This document shows positions 9,508 to 18,456 of a stretch of 64,000 nt of DNA, piece by piece. The position numbers and the translations under genes are program-made. This DNA comes from Bacteroidia bacterium. Lineage in GTDB: Bacteria; Bacteroidota; Bacteroidia; Chitinophagales; Chitinophagaceae. Location: contig JAUICZ010000001.1 of assembly GCA_030429205.1 (NCBI GenBank), forward strand, positions 1,230,806-1,294,805. The letters run 5' to 3'. The notes under the pieces were generated by a model. It was given only the letters and a program-made list of their open reading frames with translations, searched no databases and was not told the DNA's origin. Each line of letters opens with the position of its first letter. The first letter of the stretch is position 1.

Positions 9508-10371
9508 ATGACAATTTCAAACAGAAGCGCTGTAATATACACTGCTCTATTAGTTTTGGCTGTGAGCTTATTAAATGTAGGCTGTAAGAAGAAAAGCAAT
9601 GATGATGATAGTAACAACGCAGAGCCTGAGAAGGTAGGTTATGCAGATGATCAGTTGCTTTTAGAACACATCAACAATAGTTCTAACAAATTAGTTGAGA
9701 AAGCACTTTTGCTTGGTGCAGAAGCGATAGGCTCATGTGTATCAATCACATATTTCGACAAAACAAATGAAGGAGGACTTACTCCTGATAGTATTCTCAT
9801 CAGGTTTGGCGCAGCGGGTAGCGAATGTTTATGTTACGATGGTAAAATAAGAACAGGTTCTATCATAGTATCTTATAATAAAGAAACAGCAGTAAGAGAA
9901 CAGGGGTATCACCAGGTTCTAAAATACAATAACTATACAGTGAATGGTTACCTTGTCAGCGGTCATAGAACATTAACAAATGTGGGACGAATTGCAGCAG
10001 GTGGAAGAATACAGTACAACGTGAAACGTGTAGATACCGTTGTTTTACCCAATGATCAGGGTGTTATTACGGGCTCAAGTAATAGAGTGCGTATATGGCA
10101 CTATGGTAGCAATACTGAGCAACTGGCAGATGATGTATATGTAACTACAGGTAGTGGTACATTTATAAGAGCTAACGGAGATCAGTATACTACGCAGATA
10201 AAGGAGGCATTATACTCACCGGCAAGTTGTAACTGGATTACTAATGGTACTATGAATATTTACCCGGTAGATGCCAGACACCGCATACTTGATTACGGTG
10301 GTGGAGAATGTGAAAATGATGCAACGATAAATGTAAATGGTGTTATAACAAGTTTAAAAGCACCACAGTAG
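9508..10371 (+). CDS. lipoprotein of unknown function
   Basis: I do not recognise the family. From the ATG at 9508 the product is 287 aa with a lipoprotein signal (hydrophobic LLVLAVSLLNVGC, Cys about residue 26) and a Lys/Asp/Asn-rich linker, as is usual for surface or periplasmic lipoproteins. The mature part contains several Cys (SCVS, ECLC, SCNW, GECEN), possibly disulfide-bonded, and a mostly beta-looking pattern. The longer reading frame opening at 9421 would precede the signal peptide with a Cys-rich segment, so it is rejected. A strong terminator follows at 10396, so the gene is monocistronic, flanked by the divergent ugd operon and by the aquaporin gene. Confidence 0.7.
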   Translation: MTISNRSAVIYTALLVLAVSLLNVGCKKKSNDDDSNNAEPEKVGYADDQLLLEHINNSSNKLVEKALLLGAEAIGSCVSITYFDKTNEGGLTPDSILIRFGAAGSECLCYDGKIRTGSIIVSYNKETAVREQGYHQVLKYNNYTVNGYLVSGHRTLTNVGRIAAGGRIQYNVKRVDTVVLPNDQGVITGSSNRVRIWHYGSNTEQLADDVYVTTGSGTFIRANGDQYTTQIKEALYSPASCNWITNGTMNIYPVDARHRILDYGGGECENDATINVNGVITSLKAPQ

Positions 10372-10395
10372 ACATAGCTGTAGAATTAATTCATT

Positions 10396-10428
10396 ATAAG
10401 GCTCTGCAATTGCAGGGCCTTATTTTTT
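10396..10428 (+). terminator. intrinsic terminator
   Basis: ATAAGGCTCTGC / GCAGGGCCTTAT stem with AATT loop and one G-T pair, followed by a T run. It ends the lipoprotein transcript. Confidence 0.8.
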
Positions 10429-10475
10429 GTTGAAAAAAGCGGTTTAATATTCCTATTTTGGAAAAAAAACTAGCT

Positions 10476-11174
10476 ATGAAAAAATATATTGCAGAACTAA
10501 TCGGCACATTTTGTTTGGTATTATTTGGCTGCGGTGCAGCAGTTGTTGCGGGAATGTCTTCAACCGGACCAGCCGGTTTGGGGTTATTAGGTATATCCTT
10601 AGCTTTTGGTTTAGCTGTTGTGGTAATGGCTTACGCAATCGGTCCTATTTCGGGTTGTCATATAAATCCGGCCATTAGCATATCAATGTTGGTAGCAGGT
10701 AAGTTAAGCATGGCAGATACTATTGGATATATTGTTGCGCAAATAGGAGGCGCAATTCTGGCAGCTGCAGTACTTTATAGTGTTGTATCGGGCCAGGCAG
10801 GGTTTGAAATGCCTGCAGAATGGGCGCTGGGCTCAAATGGATGGGGCGAAGGGTATCTTGGGGCTTATAACACAACAGCTGCTTTTACAGCAGAGGCGGT
10901 ACTCACTTTCATTTTTCTATTCGTGATATTCGGGGTGACATCTAAAAATGGTAATAGTACCATGGCGGGGTTGGCTATTGGTTTAACATTGGTATTAATA
11001 CATATGGTAGCGATACCTATAACAGGAACATCTGTAAATCCGGCACGTAGTATCGGGCCTGCAGTTTTCGCAGGTGGTAAAGCTGTTTCTCAGCTGTGGT
11101 TATTTATTGTAGCGCCCATCTTGGGTGGTGTAGTAGCAGCTGTAGTATGGAAAGGGCTGTTTGGTAAAGAATAG
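10476..11174 (+). CDS. aqpZ: aquaporin (MIP family, AqpZ-like)
   Basis: Inner-membrane water channel. The 232-aa protein shows six hydrophobic helices and the two half-helix boxes. The first is CHINPAISISM, an NPA box; the second is TSVNPARSIGPA, an NPA box with the following Arg of the selectivity filter. His and Cys residues near these boxes (GCHINPA, IPITGTSVNPARS) resemble water-selective AqpZ rather than glycerol facilitators, and no GlpF-type Asp spacer is seen. The ATG at 10476 starts at MKKYIAELIGTF, the usual family N-terminus; a TTG six codons upstream is less likely. It is followed by a bidirectional terminator. Confidence 0.92.
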   Translation: MKKYIAELIGTFCLVLFGCGAAVVAGMSSTGPAGLGLLGISLAFGLAVVVMAYAIGPISGCHINPAISISMLVAGKLSMADTIGYIVAQIGGAILAAAVLYSVVSGQAGFEMPAEWALGSNGWGEGYLGAYNTTAAFTAEAVLTFIFLFVIFGVTSKNGNSTMAGLAIGLTLVLIHMVAIPITGTSVNPARSIGPAVFAGGKAVSQLWLFIVAPILGGVVAAVVWKGLFGKE

Positions 11175-11189
11175 ACGATATTCAATATG

Positions 11190-11225
11190 AAATAATAAAA
11201 GGGGCTCTTGCCCCTTTTATTATTT
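11190..11225. terminator. bidirectional terminator aqpZ / aminotransferase
   Basis: A perfect 16-base stem (11190-11205 with 11210-11225) has a GGGGC core and A/T-rich flanks, with loop TCTT. It overlaps the stop codon of the convergent aminotransferase gene. Confidence 0.87.
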
Positions 11226-12396
11226 ATAAACAGCTTTTAATTATGTTACAGGCATGCAGTATTTCTTCATTCGTAATGCTAAGGGGTGGTGCTATTCTGA
11301 TGCAATCTTCTGCGAACAAGAACCAGTCGGTAAACAACCCTTTGTCAATCACTTTGTCTACAACTTCTATTACTTGCTCTTTGTTTTGTAGTTGTACTGC
11401 TATCAGCAGGCCTATATTCCTAACCTCTTTTATCTGATCGTGTTGTAGGTTTTCTTTAAATAGTGCGGATTTTGCCGGTACTTCATCATACATTTTTTCT
11501 TTAATCAGTACTTCCATAGCGGCTTTACCTGCTGCACAGCACACAGGGTGCCCTCCGAATGTAGTTATGTGTCCCAATACCGGGTTGTCAGCAAGCGTGT
11601 ACATGTTTTCGTATGAAGAAACGAATGCACCCATAGGCATTCCTCCGCCGAGAGCCTTCCCTAATAATATGATGTCCGGCATGATGCCATAATGTTCAAA
11701 CCCCCAGAGCTTACCCGTTCTGCCAAAACCACATTGTATCTCATCGAAAATGAGCATGGTGCCTGTTTCATCACATTTAGCCCTTAATTGCTTTAGCCAA
11801 TCCGGTTTGGGTTCAATAATGCCTGCCTCGCCTTGTACTGTCTCTATTAATACACAAGCGGTTTGTTCATTTATACCATCAATTAGCTCCTGACTATTGT
11901 AATCATAATGCCAAACTCCCGGCATTAAAGGTCTGTAGGCATTTCGGAAATACTCATCGCCTAAAACACTGAGCGCACCTATTGTTGAACCATGATAGCT
12001 ATTATTACAAGCTATTATGTCTGTTTTGCCGGTTACTTTTCTGGCTAGTTTTAAAGCTCCTTCTACAGCTTCTGCACCGGAGTTTACAAAATACACACAG
12101 TTCAGATGTTCAGGTAGGCGTTCCGTTAATAATTGAGCATATTCGTTTTGTGGCGTTTGTATAAGCTCACCGTATACCATTATATGCAGGTAAGTATCGG
12201 CCTGTTTTTTAATAGCCGCAATAACATCGGGGTGCTGATGCCCAATATTACAAACACTTATTCCACCGATAAGGTCCAGGTATTCTTTGCCATCAGCACC
12301 TATCAGATAGTTGCCTTGCGCTTTATCTATATGAATAGCTACCGGCGCTGGTGATGTTTGTGCTAGTTTCTGCTGAAATATTTTACGAGCATTCAT
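11224..12396 (-). CDS. class III PLP aminotransferase (acetylornithine/ornithine type)
   Basis: Subgroup III aminotransferase using pyridoxal phosphate to move an omega-amino group to 2-oxoglutarate. The 390-aa sequence shows NSGAEAVEGALKLAR, NNSYHGST, LIFDEIQCGFGRTGKLW and the Schiff-base lysine in ILLGKALGGGMPMG (about residue 242), followed by HITTFGGHP. The family includes acetylornithine, ornithine and 4-aminobutyrate aminotransferases; sequence reading alone does not fix the substrate, and no arginine-pathway neighbours are present. It is divergent from the lipoprotein/TonB receptor unit, with 331 bases between. The Pho-like array lies in that interval and could in principle act on both sides. 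Confidence 0.85.
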   Translation of the reverse strand: MNARKIFQQKLAQTSPAPVAIHIDKAQGNYLIGADGKEYLDLIGGISVCNIGHQHPDVIAAIKKQADTYLHIMVYGELIQTPQNEYAQLLTERLPEHLNCVYFVNSGAEAVEGALKLARKVTGKTDIIACNNSYHGSTIGALSVLGDEYFRNAYRPLMPGVWHYDYNSQELIDGINEQTACVLIETVQGEAGIIEPKPDWLKQLRAKCDETGTMLIFDEIQCGFGRTGKLWGFEHYGIMPDIILLGKALGGGMPMGAFVSSYENMYTLADNPVLGHITTFGGHPVCCAAGKAAMEVLIKEKMYDEVPAKSALFKENLQHDQIKEVRNIGLLIAVQLQNKEQVIEVVDKVIDKGLFTDWFLFAEDCIRIAPPLSITNEEILHACNIIKSCL

Positions 12397-12490
12397 TTTA
12401 AATAATATTGTTGGATATACTGAATGTTAACATTGTGGACATATTGCCTTGCGCCTACAATATACTGTTTATAAGCCTTTTAGTATCAGG

Positions 12491-12552
12491 TAACATTCTG
12501 TTAATATTAGGGTTACATACCCGTAACATTGGCGTAATGTGTCGGTAATATT
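12491..12552 (+). promoter_or_regulatory. tandem PhoB/PhoP-like operator array (six 7-mers, 11-bp period)
   Basis: Six 7-base units start at 12491, 12502, 12513, 12524, 12535 and 12546: TAACATT, TAATATT, TTACATA, TAACATT, TAATGTG, TAATATT. Each is separated by exactly 4 bases. Direct 7-mers every 11 bp are the layout bound by PhoB/OmpR-family regulators, and TTAACA-like units resemble the Bacillus PhoP box. The array lies in the 331-base gene-free interval 12397-12727 between a divergent aminotransferase and the lipoprotein/TonB receptor unit. The spacing is seen directly; assignment to a phosphate regulator is inference. Confidence 0.65.
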
Positions 12553-12680
12553 CGTTAACCAATTTTGCCCCCGAAATAAGGGAGGGTTTGCGCGTATGTA
12601 TTGTTTTAATGCATTGTTACGTTAACGAAAGCAACCTTAAATAAGCAAAAACCTTTCTTCATTTTAAATTAAACGTAGAG

Positions 12681-12714
12681 TAACATTCGCTTAATATTGC
12701 GTGTGTTCATTTGC
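12681..12714 (+). promoter_or_regulatory. proximal PhoB-like box and candidate promoter
   Basis: TAACATT (12681-12687) and TAATATT (12692-12698) repeat the upstream array units at the same 11-bp spacing. Eight bases later comes TTCATTTG (12707-12714), one mismatch from TAnnTTTG. The box therefore sits where a -33 element would be, as in PhoB-activated promoters, and the start codon follows at 12728. Confidence 0.55.
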
Positions 12715-12727
12715 ACAAAATAAAATT

Positions 12728-13945
12728 ATGAAAATGAGAATCTCCAGTAACTTTTTAAAATCTTCATTGGTGCTTGCAGCATCAATCGCTCTTTTTTCTT
12801 GTAACAAAAAAGACGACAACAACAACACTGGTACAACACCAGTTGTTACTTCTGACATTGTAATTGTTAGCTCAAACATTTCTGCTAACACTACATGGTC
12901 TAGCGACAAGATCTACCAACTTGCTGGTAGAATCACAGTTTTAGATGGTGCTACATTAACTATCGAGCCGGGTACAATCATCAAAGGTGAAGCTGGTACA
13001 GGTGCAAACGCTACAGCTTTATTGATAGCTAGAGGTGGTAAGCTTATGGCTGAAGGTTCAGAAACAAAGCCAATTATCTTCACTTCAGTTGCTGATGAAA
13101 TATCAATTGCAGACGTTGCAGCTGGTTCTTTCAAGAGCCCTAACTTAAACAACACTATCAACGGTCTTTGGGGTGGTGTATTGATTTGTGGTAAAGCAAA
13201 GATATCTGCTTCTGCAAATGAAGTGCAGATCGAAGGTATCCCAACATCAGACCAAAACGGTTTGTATGGTGGTTCTAACGATGCTGATAACTCTGGTACA
13301 TTGAAGTATATCTCTATTCGTCACGGTGGTGCTAACATCGGTTCTGGTAACGAGATCAACGGTCTTACACTTGCTGGTGTAGGTTCTGCTACAGTTATAG
13401 AAAACATCGAGATCGTTGCAAACCAAGATGATGGTATCGAGTTCTTCGGTGGTAAAGTAAGCGTTAAAAATGTATTGGTTATGAACAACGGTGATGATGC
13501 AATTGATACTGACCAATCTTGGAGCGGTACTCTTGACAACTTCGTAATCATCACTCCTGGTGACCACTGTTTTGAGCTTGACGGACCAGAAGGTTCTTAC
13601 AGCGCTGGACACACAATCAAAAACGGTACAATCGTTGCGCACAATAGTGATAGAACTTCAGGTGATTTGATCAACACTGATAAAAACTCAATCGTAAATC
13701 TTGAGAACTTGTTCTTTGCTAGCGTTAAGGATGGTCAAGTAGTTAACAGAACTACTGATAACCCAGACGTTAATTTTACAAACATCGTTATTAACATACC
13801 TTCTGGTAGCATCGATGATTACATCAAAGATGGTTCTGCTCCTGCAGGTATCACAGCTGGTTCTACTTCTTCAAACAAAGCTAACGCTTCTGTTTTTAAC
13901 GGATGGACTTTCGCTGCATTAGACGGTGCTACTAGCGGACTTTAA
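12728..13945 (+). CDS. surface lipoprotein with beta-helix-like repeats
   Basis: Role unknown; I infer a surface-exposed binding or processing partner of the adjacent TonB receptor. From the ATG at 12728 the product is 405 aa, with a lipoprotein signal (LAASIALFSC, Cys about residue 25) and a D/N-rich linker. The mature part shows short repeating beta-strand and turn units (ITVLDGATLTIEPGTIIKG, KYISIRHGG, IENIEIVANQDDGIEFFGG, VLVMNNGDDAID) typical of a right-handed parallel beta-helix. Codon use is strongly skewed to GGT, GCT, AAC, ATC and TTC compared with neighbours, suggesting very high expression. It is preceded by the PhoB-like array and followed by a terminator just before the receptor gene. 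An upstream in-frame ATG at 12701 would put nine residues before the signal and lies in the promoter. Confidence 0.8.
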   Translation: MKMRISSNFLKSSLVLAASIALFSCNKKDDNNNTGTTPVVTSDIVIVSSNISANTTWSSDKIYQLAGRITVLDGATLTIEPGTIIKGEAGTGANATALLIARGGKLMAEGSETKPIIFTSVADEISIADVAAGSFKSPNLNNTINGLWGGVLICGKAKISASANEVQIEGIPTSDQNGLYGGSNDADNSGTLKYISIRHGGANIGSGNEINGLTLAGVGSATVIENIEIVANQDDGIEFFGGKVSVKNVLVMNNGDDAIDTDQSWSGTLDNFVIITPGDHCFELDGPEGSYSAGHTIKNGTIVAHNSDRTSGDLINTDKNSIVNLENLFFASVKDGQVVNRTTDNPDVNFTNIVINIPSGSIDDYIKDGSAPAGITAGSTSSNKANASVFNGWTFAALDGATSGL

Positions 13946-13997
13946 TAAAAAACTATTAGTATAATATTTTTAAATAAAGCTAAAAGCTAACACATAG

Positions 13998-14050
13998 AAT
14001 TTGGGAAGAAGTAAATAAAAAAACTCCTTCCCAAATTTTTACTTTTTTAA
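13998..14050 (+). terminator. terminator/attenuator between lipoprotein and TonB receptor genes
   Basis: Arms 13998-14012 (AATTTGGGAAG core) and 14023-14037 (CTTCCCAAATT core) form a stem with one mismatch and an A-rich loop, then TTTTACTTTTTT. It ends about 10 bases before the receptor ATG. The receptor must therefore be reached by read-through or have its own promoter. Confidence 0.75.
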
Positions 14051-14060
14051 CTATTTGACA

Positions 14061-16949
14061 ATGAAATATTCTTTGTTTTTCGTCTTAAGCTGTTTGATAA
14101 GTATTACAGCATTCGGTAATAAGGGAATCGTCCGCGGTTCTGTTATAGATGAGGATGGTCTTCCGTTAATGTCTGCAATTGTAGTGGTTAAAGGAACAAC
14201 TATTGGTACTACAACAGATTTGGATGGAGAGTTTACACTATCAGTAGAAACTGGAACGCATAATTTACAGATCACCTGTATTGGTTACCAGCCTTTAAGT
14301 ATTGAAGGTGTGAATGTAACCGAAGATGAAGTAAACGTATTGAAAGATCTACAGCTAAAGCCTATGAGCAATGAGCTTGAGGAAGCTGTAGTAAAAGCTA
14401 AGGCTGTAAGAACAAATGAAGGTGCTTTGATCGCTATGAAGAGAAGGTCTAGCACTATTATGGATGGTATATCTTCTGCTCAAATGCAATTGGTAGGAGA
14501 TGGTTCAGCAATTGAGGCTTCTAAAAGGGTTACGGGTGTAAGTATTGAAGATGGTAAATACATCTACGTAAGAGGTTTAGGAGACCGTTATACTAAAACT
14601 ACTTTGAATGGTATCCAGATCCCCGGTTTAGATCCTGATAAGAACAGCCTTCAAATGGATATATTCCCTACAAACCTAATAGACAACATCATCGCGAGTA
14701 AAAACTTTTCTGCAGATTTACCTGCAGATTTTACAGGAGGTTTAGTAAATATCGAAACAAAAGATTTTCCCGAGAAGAAGATCTTTAAAGTGTCTTTAAA
14801 TACTGCATACAATCCTCAAATGAACTTGAACTCTGACTACCTGACATATGAAGGTGGTGGTACGGATTTCTTAGGAATAGATGACGGAACAAGAGCTTTG
14901 CCTGATGGTGCTGATGCTCAGAACATTCCTACTCCAATTAGTGGAGCATCTAAAGATCAGGTGAAAAGCTTTGTAAGTAGCTTTAACCCTAACCTTAGTG
15001 CTAACAGAGCAACAAGCCCGTTAGATTACGGTGCAAGCTTGACGATTGGTAACCAATTACAATTGAAAGGCGAGAAGAAAAACAAACTAGGTTATATCTT
15101 CTCTCTATCATACAAAAGAGATTATACCTTTTACGAAGATGTTACATACAGCGAGTATCAGAGGTATAAAGAGTCTACTAAAAACGAATTAAGGTACGCG
15201 ACTATCCAGAAAGGTCAACAAGGAGAAGATATGGCTCTTGTTGGTGTGCTTGGAGGTCTTGCATACAAAACAAAGAAGTCAAAGATCAGATTAAATGTAT
15301 TAAGACTTCAAAGTGGTACAAGTAAAGCAGGTATATTCGATATCGATAACGATGGACAAGCAGTAGGTCAGTCTGGTTATATTGCTAAGTCTCACAACTT
15401 AGAGTATAACGAACGTTCTTTAACTAACTTACTATTAGCCGGTGATCACTCTATTGGAGACGGAAAATGGAAAGTAGATTGGAAGTTGTCTCCTACATGG
15501 TCATCTTCTGACGATCCGGATATTCGTAAAACAGCATTTACTTATAGTAACCTGGATACTTCTTTCGTAGCTGGTGCGGGTGGTAACCCAAGTAGAATTT
15601 GGAGATACCTTGATGAGGTGAACATGTCCGGAAAGCTTGACGTTACAAGAGACTATAAATTATGGGATAGAGATGCCAAATTTAAAGTAGGTGCAAGCCA
15701 TATTTATAAGCAAAGAGATTACGAGATATTATTCTTTGATATTCAGTTCTTCGGCAACCAATCATGGTCTAACCCTGATCCATCAGAAGTTTTGAATCCG
15801 GAAAATATTTATCCAAGTACTACAAACAATATATACTACCAGTCGGGTAACCTATTGTTAAACCCGAATGCATACTCTGCTAACGTAAATAACACTGCAT
15901 TCTATGTGTCGAATGAAATGTCTCCATTCCCGAAACTTAAAACAGTATTGGGTGTAAGAGCAGAAAACAACGTACAGAGATATACAGGTTCAGATCAGGC
16001 ATACGCAAGTGGTGATACTGTAAACGGTACATACTTAGACAATGAAAAAGTGTTGGATGCGTTAGACTTCTTCCCGTCTGTTAACTTGATATATGCTGTT
16101 ACAGATAATCAAAACATTAGGTTTACATATGGTAGAACAATAGCAAGGCCTTCATTTAAAGAGCTTTCTTTTGCACAGATCATTGATCCTCTTACCAACC
16201 GTATATTTAATGGTAGCTTATTTAAGTATCCGGGTTGGGATGGTAAGCTTACAGAAACAAGGATCAATAACTTTGACTTGCGTTGGGAGTATTTCATGAA
16301 GCGTAGTGAGTTGATCTCTGTTAGTGCTTTCTACAAAACATTCGATCAGGCAATTGAGTTGGTAAGAATACCAACACAACAAACAAGTACAGAGTTCCAG
16401 GCTCGTAACGTTGGTGATGGTAAAGTATACGGGCTTGAGTTTGAAGTAAGAAAAGAGATGGGCTTTGTTTCTCCATTCCTTTCTAAGTTATTAGTAATGG
16501 GTAACCTTACTTTGGTTAAGTCTCAAATACAAATGACAGACCTTGAGTTCAACGCTAGAAAGAACTACGAGAAGGATGGTGAAAACATAACGAATACAAG
16601 GGATATGGCTGGTCAGTCTCCATATGTTATTAATGCAGGTATTAGCTATAACGATCCTGAAATTGGATTGAATACAGGTGTATTCTATAACGTTAAAGGC
16701 CGCACATTATACATTGTAGGTGCAGGTTTATTCCCTGATGTATATACTGAGCCATTCCACAGTGTAAACTTTAGTGTGAACAAGTCATTCGGTAAAGATC
16801 GTAGAACATCAATTGATCTTAAAGTTGAAAACTTATTGAATGATAGACTAGAGAAGTTCTATCAGGCATATAAGGCAGATGCTCAGATCTTTGATAGCTT
16901 TAACCCGGGCATGACTTTCAGCTTAGGTGTAAGTCATACCTTCAAGTAA
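14061..16949 (+). CDS. TonB-dependent outer-membrane receptor with carboxypeptidase-like N-domain
   Basis: Energy-dependent outer-membrane importer. The 962-aa product has a signal peptide (1-20, ending ITAFG) and a carboxypeptidase regulatory-like domain (about 22-105, GSVIDEDGLPLMSAIVVVKG). A plug domain covers about 120-230 (RVTGVSIEDGKYIYVRGLGDRY, FPTNLIDNIIASKNFSADLPADFTGG, split here from a longer run), and a beta-barrel runs to the C-terminus (LGVSHTFK). No SusD partner is adjacent; the partner seems to be the upstream beta-helix lipoprotein. Start ATG 14061; a TTG two codons upstream is less likely. The substrate is unknown. The PhoB-like array upstream suggests phosphate or an organophosphate. 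Confidence 0.9.
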   Translation: MKYSLFFVLSCLISITAFGNKGIVRGSVIDEDGLPLMSAIVVVKGTTIGTTTDLDGEFTLSVETGTHNLQITCIGYQPLSIEGVNVTEDEVNVLKDLQLKPMSNELEEAVVKAKAVRTNEGALIAMKRRSSTIMDGISSAQMQLVGDGSAIEASKRVTGVSIEDGKYIYVRGLGDRYTKTTLNGIQIPGLDPDKNSLQMDIFPTNLIDNIIASKNFSADLPADFTGGLVNIETKDFPEKKIFKVSLNTAYNPQMNLNSDYLTYEGGGTDFLGIDDGTRALPDGADAQNIPTPISGASKDQVKSFVSSFNPNLSANRATSPLDYGASLTIGNQLQLKGEKKNKLGYIFSLSYKRDYTFYEDVTYSEYQRYKESTKNELRYATIQKGQQGEDMALVGVLGGLAYKTKKSKIRLNVLRLQSGTSKAGIFDIDNDGQAVGQSGYIAKSHNLEYNERSLTNLLLAGDHSIGDGKWKVDWKLSPTWSSSDDPDIRKTAFTYSNLDTSFVAGAGGNPSRIWRYLDEVNMSGKLDVTRDYKLWDRDAKFKVGASHIYKQRDYEILFFDIQFFGNQSWSNPDPSEVLNPENIYPSTTNNIYYQSGNLLLNPNAYSANVNNTAFYVSNEMSPFPKLKTVLGVRAENNVQRYTGSDQAYASGDTVNGTYLDNEKVLDALDFFPSVNLIYAVTDNQNIRFTYGRTIARPSFKELSFAQIIDPLTNRIFNGSLFKYPGWDGKLTETRINNFDLRWEYFMKRSELISVSAFYKTFDQAIELVRIPTQQTSTEFQARNVGDGKVYGLEFEVRKEMGFVSPFLSKLLVMGNLTLVKSQIQMTDLEFNARKNYEKDGENITNTRDMAGQSPYVINAGISYNDPEIGLNTGVFYNVKGRTLYIVGAGLFPDVYTEPFHSVNFSVNKSFGKDRRTSIDLKVENLLNDRLEKFYQAYKADAQIFDSFNPGMTFSLGVSHTFK

Positions 16950-16970
16950 TATCATAGAACTCATATAAGT

Positions 16971-17003
16971 ATAAAAGCCGTTGAATTATTCAACGGCTTT
17001 TAT
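16971..17003. terminator. bidirectional terminator TonB receptor / CCA enzyme
   Basis: A perfect 15-base stem (16971-16985 with 16989-17003) has an AGCCGTTGAA core, A- and T-rich ends and a 3-base loop. It overlaps the last base of the convergent gene. Confidence 0.87.
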
Positions 17004-18424
17004 TATTTGTTCTTTATAGTTAGCCCCAGCTCTTCGGCCTTTTTTAAAAGGTATTCATACGCAGCATCTCGCGTGTTGGGAATAAGGTTGTCCAATATCG
17101 CTTCTCTTATTGCAGTTTTAAGAATCCCAACCTCTTTAGATGGCCTTAATTCAAAAATATTCATGATCTCATCACCACTTATAGGTGGTTGCCAGTTACG
17201 AATGCGATCATTTTCTTCTACCTCTTTTAAGCGTTCTCTTACTGCTTCAAAATTTTCCAGGTAGCGTTTTACCTTATTTTTGTTTTTAGAGGTTATATCA
17301 CTTTCACAAAGTATCATCAGGTCTTCCAGGTCGTCTCCTGCATCGAACAATAAACGGCGCATTGCAGAGTCTGTGATGTCTTCTTTAGTAAGGCTGATAG
17401 GGCGCAGATGCAGGAGTACCAACTTGGCTACATACTTCATTCTATCGTTTTGTGGTAGCTTAAGTTGTCTGAAGATCTTGTATGTCATCTTCTCTCCTAC
17501 AGCGTCATGGCCATGAAATGTCCAGCCGTGTCCTTGTTCGAAACGTTTAGTGGCAGGTTTGCCAATATCATGCAAAAGTGCGGCCCAACGTAGCCATAAG
17601 TCTTTACTGCGTACTGCTACATTGTCCAGTACTTGCAGCGTGTGGTAAAAGTTGTCTTTATGCCCTTTACCATCTATATATTCAACGCCCACCAGTTTTA
17701 TTAGTTGGGGGAAGAATATTTCAAGTAATCCTGATTTGTATAGTAGGTCTAAACCAATTGACGGTTTATTCGTGAGCATGATCTTATTTAGCTCATCTGC
17801 TATTCTTTCTTTAGATATAATTGTAAGCCTGTTGCTATTTCTTTTAACTGCTTCAAAAGTATCTGTTTGTATAGTAAAACCCAGCTGTGCGGCAAAGCGT
17901 ATACAGCGCATCATTCTCAGCGGATCGTCAGAAAAAGTAATATCCGGGTCTAAGGGTGTTTTTATTATCTTCTGTTTAAGGTGCACTAGTCCTTCAAATG
18001 GGTCTACCAGCGTGCCATAATCCTCTTCATTGAGGCTTATTGCCAATGCGTTGATGGTGAAGTCTCTTCTTTTTTGATCATCCTCAAGAGTGCCCTCTTC
18101 AACAATAGGTTTGCGCGAGTCTCTGCTATAAGACTCTTTTCTGGCGCCTACAAACTCAACATCAAACTCATCGTATTTAAACTGAGCTGTGCCAAAGTTT
18201 TTGAAATAGTTGACCTTTACTTTTTTTGTGAAAGCTTCTGCTACCGCTTTGGCAAGTGTAATACCGCTACCTACGCAAACAAGGTCGATGTCTTTTGTGG
18301 GTCTTTGCAAAATTTTATCCCTGACAAAGCCACCCACTATATAGCATGGCATATTTTTGCTTTGTGCAACCGATGCAATGTGTTTAAATAGTTTCTCTTC
18401 TTTTGCTGTGCAAGCAATTTCCAT
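17003..18424 (-). CDS. cca: CCA tRNA nucleotidyltransferase with HD domain
   Basis: Class II nucleotidyltransferase of the CCA-adding/poly(A) polymerase family, acting on tRNA 3' ends. The 473-aa product shows the head motif GGFVRDKIL (about residues 31-39) with the metal-binding DxD in PTKDIDLV. Next come the [10 protein letters not shown] block, [17 protein letters not shown], and a C-terminal HD phosphohydrolase domain with [16 protein letters not shown] (about 285). Start at ATG 18424: the in-frame TTG at 18433 lies inside a perfect -7 promoter element, so it cannot be used on that transcript. Lies 32 bases downstream of tsaC, another tRNA-maturation gene. Whether it adds CCA or only CC/A in this lineage cannot be told by eye. 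Confidence 0.88.
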   Translation of the reverse strand: MEIACTAKEEKLFKHIASVAQSKNMPCYIVGGFVRDKILQRPTKDIDLVCVGSGITLAKAVAEAFTKKVKVNYFKNFGTAQFKYDEFDVEFVGARKESYSRDSRKPIVEEGTLEDDQKRRDFTINALAISLNEEDYGTLVDPFEGLVHLKQKIIKTPLDPDITFSDDPLRMMRCIRFAAQLGFTIQTDTFEAVKRNSNRLTIISKERIADELNKIMLTNKPSIGLDLLYKSGLLEIFFPQLIKLVGVEYIDGKGHKDNFYHTLQVLDNVAVRSKDLWLRWAALLHDIGKPATKRFEQGHGWTFHGHDAVGEKMTYKIFRQLKLPQNDRMKYVAKLVLLHLRPISLTKEDITDSAMRRLLFDAGDDLEDLMILCESDITSKNKNKVKRYLENFEAVRERLKEVEENDRIRNWQPPISGDEIMNIFELRPSKEVGILKTAIREAILDNLIPNTRDAAYEYLLKKAEELGLTIKNK

Positions 18425-18430
18425 ATGGCG

Positions 18431-18438
18431 CAAAACTA
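18431..18438 (-). promoter_or_regulatory. cca -7 element abutting start codon
   Basis: TAGTTTTG on the minus strand, a perfect TAnnTTTG, is followed after CGCCAT by the ATG at 18424. It predicts a transcript starting at or within a few bases of the start codon. Confidence 0.6.
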
Positions 18439-18456
18439 ATCAGGTTTTCAGAAAAA

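Noticed and set aside
13247-13642. 131-codon minus-strand frame within the beta-helix lipoprotein gene
   Set aside because: Shadow frame produced by the strong codon bias of the sense gene.
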